Source of the DNA: a candidate division TA06 bacterium SM23_40
Lineage (GTDB): Bacteria; LJUI01; SM1-40
Length of the DNA stretch: 17,595 bases
Direction of reading: 5' to 3'
Assembly (NCBI GenBank): GCA_001303705.1
Contig: LJUI01000041.1
Span: forward strand, 1-17,595
The notes under the pieces: model-generated
The model's database searches: none
What the model was told of the DNA's origin: nothing
What the model saw: only the letters and a program-made list of their open reading frames with translations
Shown: positions 1-7,442 of the stretch, piece after piece
Layout of the letters: every line of letters starts with the position of its first letter
How positions within the stretch are numbered: position 1 is the first letter of the stretch
Translations under genes and position numbers: made by a program

Positions 1-3000
1 AGCGCTGGAAGATCAGCGGCATCAGGTATTCGAACATGCTCCCCGCCCAGCTGAGCAGCGCCCGGTGCCGGCCGATCGAGCCGTAGGGCCGGCTCATGGA
101 GAACCAATGCTCGATCGGGACATCCCCCCGGGCGATGGCAATGAAGCTTCCAAGCCGCGCCTCGCTCGCTAGGAGATCGTAGTAGGAGCTGTCCAGGCGG
201 CCTTCGGAGACGTTGTAACCGATCGAAAACAGCCGCTGTTCGGTGTCGTACAGGAAGCGCACGTTGATCGATTCGGACAGCTCGCCTCCATCCCGGATGA
301 GCTGCGTACTCAGCGCCAGCATTTCGCTGGCCAGCCATTTCGACTTTTCGAAGGCCTGTATGAGGCGGTCGATCCATTCGAAGAGGGGGGCTGCGTCTGC
401 GGGAGCCTCCTCCCGGATCGAACGGAGTAACTGAATAATGGCGACGGTTCCGTTGGCGAGATCGAGAAGCGAAGGTGCGCGATGCAGATCTCCGCTGTAC
501 GCGAGCAGCACATCCCGGCCCAGTGGGGCGATCTCCTCTTCCGTTTTTTCATCGAGGATTTCGATCCAGGCGAGGTAGCGGTCCGCGATCCCGAGCCAGG
601 CCGATGCCTGACTCTGCACCTGCCTCGCCCAATAGACCGCACCCGCGTAGGAGTCGGCGGACCCGCGCGCGGCGGCGGGCTCGCGCAAGTCGGTGGACCC
701 GTGCACGCCGGCTGACTCATACGCTTCACCGCCCAGAGCCCGTGCGCCGCTTTCCAACCGCCGCAGCAGGCGCACGGCGTCGGCGATCCGCTCCGGTGGA
801 CTTTTCAACGCGCGCAGCAGCTCGTCGAGGCCGTGGGCATCGAAACCGGGAACGCCCTCCGCTTCGACGGCCTGTTTCAGGATTTCCCCGGTGTCCCGCA
901 TCCCTTCAAAGGCATTCGCATCCAGAACAGGCGTCTGAATCAGCTCGTCGAGTCCCTGCTCCAGAGCCCACAGGCAACCGAGGAGGTTTCCGCTGTCCAC
1001 CATTGACACGTAGCGGGGCTCCATGGGGGCCAGGGTTCGAATATCGTACCAGTTCAGCAGATGGCCCTCATAACGTTCCAGCTTGCCGATCGTCTCCGTC
1101 GTGCGCGTCAACGCTTCGACGACCTGGTCCACCGTCAGGTATCCGAAATCATGCGCGCCGAGCGCGCTGAGCATCCAGAAACCGATATTGGTTGGGCTGG
1201 TACGCATTGACAGTTGATTCGTATGGGAGACCTGGTAATTATCGGGTGGCAGCCACGAAGTCTCTTCCCCGATGAACTCCGAGAAGTAGCTCCAGGTTCG
1301 TCGGGCGATGCTCCTCAGGAACCGATGATCCTCTTCAAGAAGATGAGGTTGCCGGGATTTCGCGGGCGGTTGGCTGACCAGGAGCCAGCCGACCAGGGGA
1401 GATACGAACCACAACGCGAGCCACGGGCCGGCAACAGGAAGGCTCGACGGTGCCCAGCGCTGCACCGCCCATACCGCTATACCGCTGAAGATGCTCGATA
1501 GACACAGTGTCATGACGAATGTCCGCACCTTCCCGGGAGCGTTCCAGTGCATTACCTGGGCTGAGGTCCACTCGAGCAACCGGCGATGTGAGATGAGGCG
1601 GCGATACCAGATCCGCACAATGGCATCCAGGGCCAGCCAGGCCTGGTGCGGGAGCAGCGCGGCCTCGACAACCGCCCGCAGCAGGTCGTGCGTCACCTTC
1701 GAGAACGAAAAGCCCTTCATCCACCGGCCGGTGGTCGCCCAGGTGAAGGGTTGCGCCAGGGGGTGGAAGAGGAGCTGCACGGCGACCACGCAGGTGGAAA
1801 TCAATCCCATCCGGGGGGAGATCAGCCAGGAGGGCACGAGCAGGCCCATGCTGGCCAGGGGCACGAGGCTCCGGCGCAGGTTATCGAAGATCTTCCAGCG
1901 GTCGAACCGGGAAAGCGGATTGTGCCCCCGCCGCCCCGCGGATTGGGGGGCGCGCGGCAGGATCCACTCCGCGATCTGCCAATCGCCACGGATCCATCGG
2001 TGCTGCCGGCCGGTGTAGCTCAGGTAATCCTGCGGGAATTCATCATAGAGCTCGATATCGCTGGCCAGGCCCACCCGGACGTGAGCGCCTTCGATCAAAT
2101 CGTGGCTCAGCAGACATTCTTCGGGGAACCTTCCGGAAAGCACCCGGCTGAAGGCGCGCACATCGTAGATGCCTTTGCCATGGTAGGAACCTTCGCCGGC
2201 GAGATCCTGATTGACGTCGGAGACGGCTTTTGTATACGGGTCGATTCCGACCGGGTCCGAGAAGAGCCGGCTGAAGAGCGAGGCGTTCGTGCTCGGCAGC
2301 GAGGGGCTGACGCGCGGCTGGATGATGGCGTAGGAGCCGGCCTCGATCGTGCCCTCGGTATTGAAGCGCGGCTGGTTGAGAGGGTGCGCCAGTGTTTCGA
2401 TCATCCTGCGGGCGGTGCCGTGAGGCAGCTGTGTGTCGCTGTCCAATGTGATGATGAACCGTACGTTGGACAGATGATCCGGATCGCCGACGTACACCAG
2501 ACGATCGGCATCCGCGGGCCGCGTTCCATCGATCAGGCGGTTGAGCTCTTCCAGCTTCCCGCGCTTTCGCTCCCAACCGATGAATTTTTGTTCGGATTCA
2601 CTCCATCTCCGCTCCCGGTGGAAGAGGAAGAAGCGTTCCTCGCCGTACCGCTGATTGAGGGCTTCGATCCCTTCGGTCACCATCCTGAGCAGAGATTCGT
2701 CCTCCCCCGAGTGTTCCTGATTCGAATCGGTATAATCCGAGTAGAGGCCGAAGAGCAGATTGGACTCCTTGTTGGCCAGGTACCGGATCTCGAGATTGTC
2801 CACCGCGGTCTGGATCGTTTCCGCATTCACCAGCATTATCGGCACGACGACGAGCGTGCGGAATTCATCGGGGATCCCCGAATCCTCGAAATCCATCTTT
2901 GGAAGGGTACGCGGCGGAAGCAGCCGCGTGATCATGTAATTCAATATCTCGAGCGAGAGCTGGCTGGCGGGAATCGACAGGAGTAGAATTATCAGGAGCC

Positions 3001-4774
3001 GTCCCCCGGGTGTCTGCCCGCGCATGCCGAGGAGGACGATCAAAGTGATGAATGCGGCGAGGAGGAAACCGAGCGCGGAGAAGTACACGACGGAATGACG
3101 GCGGTAGATCCAGTGCAGGGCGCGGAAACGCCACTTCTCGCCGCATCCGACGAGCAGCGCCAGCTTCTGCCTCCCTTCGCCGACGAGATACGTCCCGACA
3201 TGGGTCCGCCGTTCATCCGCCGCCGTCTCACGGGCGGCGTGCGCCGCAAGAGCGATGGCTTCCCGGGCGACCCGGTCTTCCGCCTGACCGGACCCGCGGG
3301 CGAGCTCCTCGATCCTCCGGCGATACCGGTCGCGTGTGTCGAAATCCATACGGGGATAGATGCCCGATGGATCCGTGCGAAGCAGCCGCTCCACCCGGCT
3401 GAGCTTTTCGAATATTTTTCTCCAATCCAGAAGGGCCAGTTGCCGCAGGCTGGTGAACGCATTTCCGATCGATATCTGATCTCTCATCTGACGGTTGTAC
3501 TCGCGGGGGGTGAGATCGCCGAGGGATATCCGCAGCGTGCGCTCGAGCCATCCCTGAACCGGCACCAGAGCGGCTTCCTGGTCGTAGAGGTTCTCGATCA
3601 GTTGCGCGGCGAAATAGGGGCTCGGGCTCGGGTGCATTTCGGCGAGCTCGGCGAGGATCGAGAAGAGCTGACTGGGATCCCGCCGGTTGGCGGTGATCAG
3701 CCTGTTCGCCCAGAAATCGGCGAATTCGCGCTCCCGCAGCGCCGTCAGCGACTGTTCAGCGAAATTCGAGATGCTCTCGATCAACGCCGCGCGCAGCATC
3801 TGGGGAACGGCCCAGAGCTCGCCGATCGACAGCGCGCCGACCGATTGATATGACTCGATGAAGGCGAGGATGTTCTCCCTGTCGAGGCGCAGGTCCTTAT
3901 GGGAGACGAGACTCCTCGCCAAGCCGTAGATGCGCGGCAGGCCGCGGTAGGGCTCGTTGGCGAGTACCGGCAGTTCCTGGTAATAGCGCCGAGGGAGGTT
4001 CATCTGAATCTCTCGAACGTTGCTCTCGACGATGTACTCGTTGTCCAGGAGCCATTCGGTGGTCGGGGTCGTACTCTGTCCCAGTCGGCTCGCTTCGGCG
4101 AGATCGATGCATGCCCGATGTATCCATCGCATGGTCCGGTCGAGCCGTTTGAGCAGTCCGATGTCCTGGCGGGCATATGGGTCCCCCCGCTGGTCCCCGG
4201 CGAGACGCTCCGCGTATTCCGGGATCTGCGCAGCCGGGAGCGGGCTTCCGAGGTTCTCCGTCTCTCCTACTAGACCCTCCCGCTTCGGATGCAGGATGAA
4301 TATGGCGGGAGGGATCTCGCCGCTCTCTCTCAGTATTGCCACCGGGGAATGCAGCGTTTTGATAGGCGTCCGGAGGATCAGAACGGTCTCTCCGGAAACC
4401 AGCCAGCGTGCGTGATCCTCGAGCAGTCTTCGTTCCAGGCCGAACCTCGATCGCCGTATCCAAGCAGCGGCGAGGAGGATCCCCACGAATCCACCCGCGA
4501 GGCCTGGAATCAGGGCGGAAAGGGCTCCGCCCGGAATCTGCGCCGGCCACTGAAGGGTTATGGAGGTGACTCCGGCGAGGGCCCCGAACAGGATGAACGC
4601 AATGGCCGTCCCGAAAATCCTGCGCCACCGGAAGGGGTCCCGTGTAACCACATTTCCATCCGCGGTCTTGCTCACCAGTGCAGCGCGGCGGAACCCTCTC
4701 CTCTGCAGCTTCTTGAAGGCTCCGCGGGCTTCTTCCCGTTTTGCGAAGTAACCTATGAGGATACCGGTGTCCAT
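1..4774 (-). CDS. ndvB: Cyclic beta-1,2-glucan synthase (NdvB/ChvB-like, GT84), N-terminal part, runs off left edge
   Basis: Inner-membrane enzyme that builds cyclic beta-1,2-glucans from UDP-glucose; 1591 residues are visible in one unbroken frame. The start is ATG at 4774, with AAGGA six bases upstream. Visible in order: a ~45-residue alpha/beta-looking N-terminus; two membrane segments (about 52-75 and 83-105); the family's conserved N-terminal region; a membrane pair around 550-627; the GT84 glycosyltransferase domain with the D778-S-D780 metal/donor motif and Q924-H-R-W927 acceptor-site motif; further membrane segments near 990-1160; then the middle GH144-like/glycoamylase-type region from about 1175, with SPTNIG at 1193-1198 and SIGYN at 1517-1521. 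Family members are usually about 2800 residues with a C-terminal GH94 phosphorylase domain, which must lie beyond the left edge. Family assignment is strong; the exact glucan product and any export partner are inferred, and no transporter gene is visible here. Confidence 0.93.
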   Translation of the reverse strand, partial: MDTGILIGYFAKREEARGAFKKLQRRGFRRAALVSKTADGNVVTRDPFRWRRIFGTAIAFILFGALAGVTSITLQWPAQIPGGALSALIPGLAGGFVGILLAAAWIRRSRFGLERRLLEDHARWLVSGETVLILRTPIKTLHSPVAILRESGEIPPAIFILHPKREGLVGETENLGSPLPAAQIPEYAERLAGDQRGDPYARQDIGLLKRLDRTMRWIHRACIDLAEASRLGQSTTPTTEWLLDNEYIVESNVREIQMNLPRRYYQELPVLANEPYRGLPRIYGLARSLVSHKDLRLDRENILAFIESYQSVGALSIGELWAVPQMLRAALIESISNFAEQSLTALREREFADFWANRLITANRRDPSQLFSILAELAEMHPSPSPYFAAQLIENLYDQEAALVPVQGWLERTLRISLGDLTPREYNRQMRDQISIGNAFTSLRQLALLDWRKIFEKLSRVERLLRTDPSGIYPRMDFDTRDRYRRRIEELARGSGQAEDRVAREAIALAAHAARETAADERRTHVGTYLVGEGRQKLALLVGCGEKWRFRALHWIYRRHSVVYFSALGFLLAAFITLIVLLGMRGQTPGGRLLIILLLSIPASQLSLEILNYMITRLLPPRTLPKMDFEDSGIPDEFRTLVVVPIMLVNAETIQTAVDNLEIRYLANKESNLLFGLYSDYTDSNQEHSGEDESLLRMVTEGIEALNQRYGEERFFLFHRERRWSESEQKFIGWERKRGKLEELNRLIDGTRPADADRLVYVGDPDHLSNVRFIITLDSDTQLPHGTARRMIETLAHPLNQPRFNTEGTIEAGSYAIIQPRVSPSLPSTNASLFSRLFSDPVGIDPYTKAVSDVNQDLAGEGSYHGKGIYDVRAFSRVLSGRFPEECLLSHDLIEGAHVRVGLASDIELYDEFPQDYLSYTGRQHRWIRGDWQIAEWILPRAPQSAGRRGHNPLSRFDRWKIFDNLRRSLVPLASMGLLVPSWLISPRMGLISTCVVAVQLLFHPLAQPFTWATTGRWMKGFSFSKVTHDLLRAVVEAALLPHQAWLALDAIVRIWYRRLISHRRLLEWTSAQVMHWNAPGKVRTFVMTLCLSSIFSGIAVWAVQRWAPSSLPVAGPWLALWFVSPLVGWLLVSQPPAKSRQPHLLEEDHRFLRSIARRTWSYFSEFIGEETSWLPPDNYQVSHTNQLSMRTSPTNIGFWMLSALGAHDFGYLTVDQVVEALTRTTETIGKLERYEGHLLNWYDIRTLAPMEPRYVSMVDSGNLLGCLWALEQGLDELIQTPVLDANAFEGMRDTGEILKQAVEAEGVPGFDAHGLDELLRALKSPPERIADAVRLLRRLESGARALGGEAYESAGVHGSTDLREPAAARGSADSYAGAVYWARQVQSQASAWLGIADRYLAWIEILDEKTEEEIAPLGRDVLLAYSGDLHRAPSLLDLANGTVAIIQLLRSIREEAPADAAPLFEWIDRLIQAFEKSKWLASEMLALSTQLIRDGGELSESINVRFLYDTEQRLFSIGYNVSEGRLDSSYYDLLASEARLGSFIAIARGDVPIEHWFSMSRPYGSIGRHRALLSWAGSMFEYLMPLIFQR

Positions 4775-4838
4775 TCTCTATCCTTCTGTCACCACTTGTT
4801 CTGAGCTACCAGGCATTGCGCTGGATTTCACCGGGTGG

Positions 4839-4888
4839 GAATCTGCAATGCAATTTCGGAGCGTCAATCAGGCTGCGTCTCTGATTGA
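4839..4888 (-). promoter_or_regulatory. Inverted repeat and weak promoter upstream of the glucan synthase
   Basis: TCAATCAG (4864-4871) and CTGATTGA (4881-4888) form a perfect 8-bp inverted repeat with a 9-nt gap, 90-114 bp upstream of the synthase ATG. Read on the minus strand, its inner-proximal arm overlaps TTGACG (4867-4862), a good -35 hexamer. The -10 positions 16-18 bp on (about 4839-4845, e.g. CAGATT) are poor. No T-run follows, so it is not a terminator. An operator overlapping a promoter is an inference. Confidence 0.4.
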
Positions 4889-5007
4889 GAGCAAATGGGT
4901 CTATGATGCTCCATTGTAGAAGCAGCACGGGATTACGTCCACATATATCAGCAGTTATCGGGAAGGGTGCGAATTATTATTACTTTACATAAATCATAAT
5001 ATATCCC

Positions 5008-5035
5008 TTGTGTTTCGCGTGGGTTGTGCTATATT
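5008..5035 (+). promoter_or_regulatory. Sigma70-like promoter for the RRM gene
   Basis: TTGTGT (5008-5013), a 16-bp spacer and TATATT (5030-5035) place transcription start near 5042, giving a 5' UTR of about 165 nt before the RRM start codon. Long UTRs are common for cold-induced RNA-binding genes, but cold regulation here is only a suggestion. Confidence 0.45.
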
Positions 5036-5207
5036 CAGCCGTGAAACAGATAGATTTAGGAGTGAATATAGCTAGTTATCCGGATAAAGACGATAAACGA
5101 AACCTGCCTTGTTGATCATCTCTATTGGGGAACTCACTTACATTTTTTCCTAAAAAAACTGTTCGATGTAGTTAAGTGGTATCATTTGAGACCAATAGGA
5201 GGTCACA

Positions 5208-5498
5208 ATGAAGATTTATGTAGGCAATATGTCTTACGATACGAGCGAGGACGACCTGCGGAAAGCATTCGAAGCTCACGGTCAGGTAGACTCCGTAAAA
5301 GTCATTACGGACAGGGACACCGGCCGTGCGAAAGGCTTCGGATTCGTCGAGATGTCAAGTGACACCGAGGCCAAGGCGGCAATGGAAGCCCTGAACGAGA
5401 AGGATTTCCAGGGCCGCAGCCTCAAGGTCAACGAGGCACGTGCTCGTAACGAAGGCCTGCGTGGCGGAGGCGGAAGAGGCTTCGGGCGCAGTTACTAG
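5208..5498 (+). CDS. Small glycine-rich RRM RNA-binding protein
   Basis: A 96-residue, single-RRM protein predicted to bind single-stranded RNA in the cytoplasm. The RNP2 motif IYVGNM is at residues 3-8 and RNP1 KGFGFVEM at 42-49; both carry the aromatic residues (Y4, F44, F46) that stack on RNA bases. The fold ends near residue 80 and is followed by a short Gly/Arg tail (86-96). This matches the bacterial/cyanobacterial Rbp family in size and layout. The ATG is fixed by a near-perfect TAGGAGGT at 5196-5203, four bases upstream. It is transcribed alone: a promoter lies upstream and a strong intrinsic terminator downstream. A role in cold adaptation or mRNA stability is known for related proteins but not shown by this sequence. 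Confidence 0.95.
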   Translation: MKIYVGNMSYDTSEDDLRKAFEAHGQVDSVKVITDRDTGRAKGFGFVEMSSDTEAKAAMEALNEKDFQGRSLKVNEARARNEGLRGGGGRGFGRSY

Positions 5499-5587
5499 AA
5501 ACCAGTGATCGGGCCTAATTGAAAGGCATCAGCAACTTAGAGGCAGGTTCATAGATTCGTTTTGATGTTTTCAGTTTACGATCAGAG

Positions 5588-5617
5588 GGGAAGCCGGGTG
5601 ACCGGCTTCCCTTTTTT
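5588..5617 (+). terminator. Intrinsic terminator after the RRM gene
   Basis: GGGAAGCCGG (5588-5597) pairs perfectly with CCGGCTTCCC (5602-5611) around a GTGA tetraloop and is followed by six T (5612-5617). It lies 90 nt after the RRM stop codon and ends a monocistronic transcript. Confidence 0.93.
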
Positions 5618-5630
5618 AGGTAAAAAATTA

Positions 5631-5659
5631 TTGCGATGCAGGAGATCAATTTCTATTAT
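5631..5659 (+). promoter_or_regulatory. Sigma70-like promoter upstream of the broken radical SAM gene
   Basis: TTGCGA (5631-5636), a 17-bp spacer and TATTAT (5654-5659) sit just after the RRM terminator and about 45 bp before the radical SAM reading frame. The promoter appears intact although the gene it would serve is broken. Confidence 0.5.
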
Positions 5660-5706
5660 CTATTAAAAAATTTATACTTACTAGAGTGAATTCTATAGAT
5701 ACTTGA

Positions 5707-7095
5707 TTGACACGTGCGATCCGATTGTATCTGATCAATCCCTCAAATCCGCTCGTCAGCATCATCAAGATCAAGGAGAGCCGCTGGAACCGTTTCCGCG
5801 TGTGGAAACCGCTCAGTCTCATGGTTCTCGCGGACCTGATCCCACCGGATTGGGAGATCTCGATCTTTGACGAGAACCTCGGCGTTCCGGACTATCCGTC
5901 CCTGCCGCGGCCGGATCTGGTGGGCATTACCGCTTTCACCTCGCAGGCGAACCGCGCGTATGAAGTGGCCGATCACTTCCGGCACTTGGGCGTTCCCGTT
6001 GTCATGGGCGGGATTCACGCAACCATATGCTTAGACGAGGTCATGGAGCGTGTGGATTCGGTTGTCACGGGGGAGGCCGAGGGCATTTGGCATCAGATTC
6101 TGGAAGATGCCCGGCATAAAGGCCTGAAGCGACGGTACGACGGCGGCCTTGCCGCCTCGACCGAAATGCCGATCTCTCGGCACGATTTGCTGGATTCGAG
6201 ATACGCATTCGGAGCCATTCAGACGACACGGGGCTGTCCCTTGAACTGCAGTTTTTGCAGTGTTTCGGCGTTCAACGGGATTCACTACCGCCAACGGTCG
6301 ATTGCCGACGTGGTGCAGGAATTTAAGATGATACGCGAGAAACGTGTTTTAGTGGTGGACGACAACCTCATCGGCACGCGGCCCGAGCACATCGCCCGCG
6401 CCAAGGATCTCTTCCGCGCCTTGGCAAAGGCGGAAGTGCGAAAGGAATGGGTTGCACAGGCCACCATTAATTTCGCCGATGACGATGAACTTCTCGCGTT
6501 GGCCGCGAAAGCTGGTTGCAGCGGCGTCTTCATCGGATTCGAGTCCCCCGTACCGGATGGGCTTCTAGAAATTGGCAAGAAATTCAACCTTCTTAACGGC
6601 CGGGACTTCCGAGCCTCCGTGTAAAGAATTCAGCGTTACAACATAATAGTAGTAGGTTCCCTTATCATTGGTTTGGACGTAGATAAACCGGGCATCGGCA
6701 AACATGTCGCCGAGGTAGCTGACCGGTACGGTGTTGACAGTCTCAACGCGCTGTTTTTGACGCCGTTGCCCGGCACACGTCTCTGGGAGAAGATGAAATC
6801 GGGGGATCGAATCGCTCTCGATGCATTCCCGGAAGATTGGAAATACTATACGCTGACATACCCGGTGGCACGATACAAGCACCTGTCACTAGACGATGTC
6901 TTGCAAGAAATGATAACCTGTAACCACACTTTCTATTCCTTGCCACGCGTTCTTCGCAGAATTTGGAGTAGTGTGAGGCATTACCGCAAGCCGTGGCTGA
7001 GCATAATAGGAAATTTTTCGAGCAGGGGCAACATCCGCTTGGCACACAGGTTGTACGAGGTATACCGGCGTCAGGTTTGGGATAAATTCTCATGA
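5707..7095 (+). pseudogene. B12-binding-domain radical SAM protein, interrupted by an in-frame TAA
   Basis: Read through one stop codon, the frame encodes about 462 residues, typical of B12-binding-domain radical SAM proteins. Residues 1-135 resemble the cobalamin-binding Rossmann domain; C177, C181 and C184 form the CxxxCxxC motif binding the 4Fe-4S/SAM cluster; the SPASM-less C-terminus resembles the DUF4070-type tail. TAA at 6622-6624 stops translation after residue 305, in the middle of the radical SAM barrel. The same frame then continues without a shift (RIQRYNI, FIIGLDVD, PLPGTRLW) to TGA at 7093-7095. An in-frame TGA ends at 5706, so the only start available there is TTG at 5707, with no clear Shine-Dalgarno. 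The 3' part alone would not be a working enzyme. A sequencing error at the TAA is the main alternative. Confidence 0.85.
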
Positions 7096-7180
7096 TGATT
7101 CGGATCGGTTCCGTAGTATTACACCGGTGAGTATTTCTTTTAGTAAGAGGGTGGCAGTTTCATATAGCACAACTGTTGTT

Positions 7181-7250
7181 TTATCAGTCGGTTAGCTGCC
7201 CAAAAGGTCTCTTAATCAGTAGGTTCGGGGTTCGATTCCCTGGCGGTGCA
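7181..7250 (+). repeat. Leader copy A: tRNA-Lys(CUU)-like relic, 3' half well kept
   Basis: The 3' half fits tRNA geometry exactly: anticodon loop CTCTTAA (7209-7215), 3' anticodon stem TCAGT, 5-nt variable region AGGTT, T-arm CGGGG-TTCGATT-CCCTG (7226-7242), acceptor strand GCGGTGC and discriminator A7250. A D-loop-like AGTCGGTTA precedes it (7186-7194). The 5' anticodon stem (AAGGT) does not pair with TCAGT, and no good 5' acceptor strand exists, so it is not a working tRNA. A T-rich tract with the palindrome ATTGCAAT (7265-7272) follows. It lies between the broken radical SAM gene and kinase 1. Confidence 0.75.
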
Positions 7251-7310
7251 TTTTTATTTATTTAATTGCAATAAGTTAGCGGCCTTGGGTTTTAAGGCGA
7301 AAATCCAAAA

Positions 7311-7346
7311 AATCAAAAGGTAGCGCATAGGTAGCAGCAAGATGCT
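7311..7346 (+). promoter_or_regulatory. Leader copy A: conserved block with small hairpin
   Basis: Stem AGCA (7333-7336) pairs with TGCT (7343-7346) around the hexaloop GCAAGA. Just before it, AGGTAGC occurs twice with an 11-bp period (7318-7324 and 7329-7335), the second overlapping the stem. The stem differs in the other leaders but remains paired. Confidence 0.6.
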
Positions 7347-7380
7347 GTATGTTTTGAATTTTCTACTATTGCGTTCCGGT

Positions 7381-7442
7381 TTATAACAAGTGTGTGCTAT
7401 TGTGTATATATATAGTATAATCAACGCACCTGGAGAGCTCTC
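7381..7442 (+). promoter_or_regulatory. Leader copy A: promoter and RBS of kinase 1
   Basis: A perfect TATAAT (7416-7421) begins 27 nt before the ATG. The expected -35 position (about 7393-7398, TGTGCT) does not match TTGACA. The Shine-Dalgarno GGAG (7432-7435) lies 7 nt before the start, inside the perfect 10-bp palindrome GAGAGCTCTC (7433-7442), which abuts the ATG. The predicted UTR is only about 15 nt. Confidence 0.6.

Larger units (their letters stand above)
4775..5207. other. Divergent intergenic region, AT-rich
   Basis: This 433-base stretch separates the minus-strand glucan synthase from the plus-strand RRM gene. I see no convincing gene in it. It holds a perfect inverted repeat on the synthase side, a sigma70-like promoter on the RRM side and, between promoter and RRM start, about 165 nt that would form a long 5' UTR. 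The UTR contains a short T6/A7 inverted tract near 5140-5158. Confidence 0.6.

Noticed and set aside
1646-2986. Long plus-strand open frame (446 codons) and several shorter ones across 475-4804
   Set aside because: They lie antisense to the glucan synthase frame, give low-complexity translations, and have no family motifs; they arise from GC-rich codon positions.
5041-5115. Leaderless GTG micro-ORF of 24 codons at the predicted RRM transcription start
   Set aside because: It starts at about the predicted +1 and has no similarity or codon signal; coincidence is more likely, though a leader peptide is not excluded.
6622-6624. Recoded stop (selenocysteine or pyrrolysine) in the radical SAM gene
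   Set aside because: The codon is TAA; selenocysteine uses TGA and pyrrolysine TAG, and no neighbouring recoding signal is seen.
6673-7095. Separate 140-codon gene after the broken radical SAM frame
   Set aside because: It is in the same frame as the upstream part and homologous sequence continues through the stop, so it is the 3' part of one pseudogene. An inserted element between the halves was also considered and rejected because no extra bases are present.
7174-7250. Functional tRNA genes upstream of each kinase
   Set aside because: The 5' anticodon stem and acceptor strand do not pair in any copy, and the T-stem is lost in copy D.
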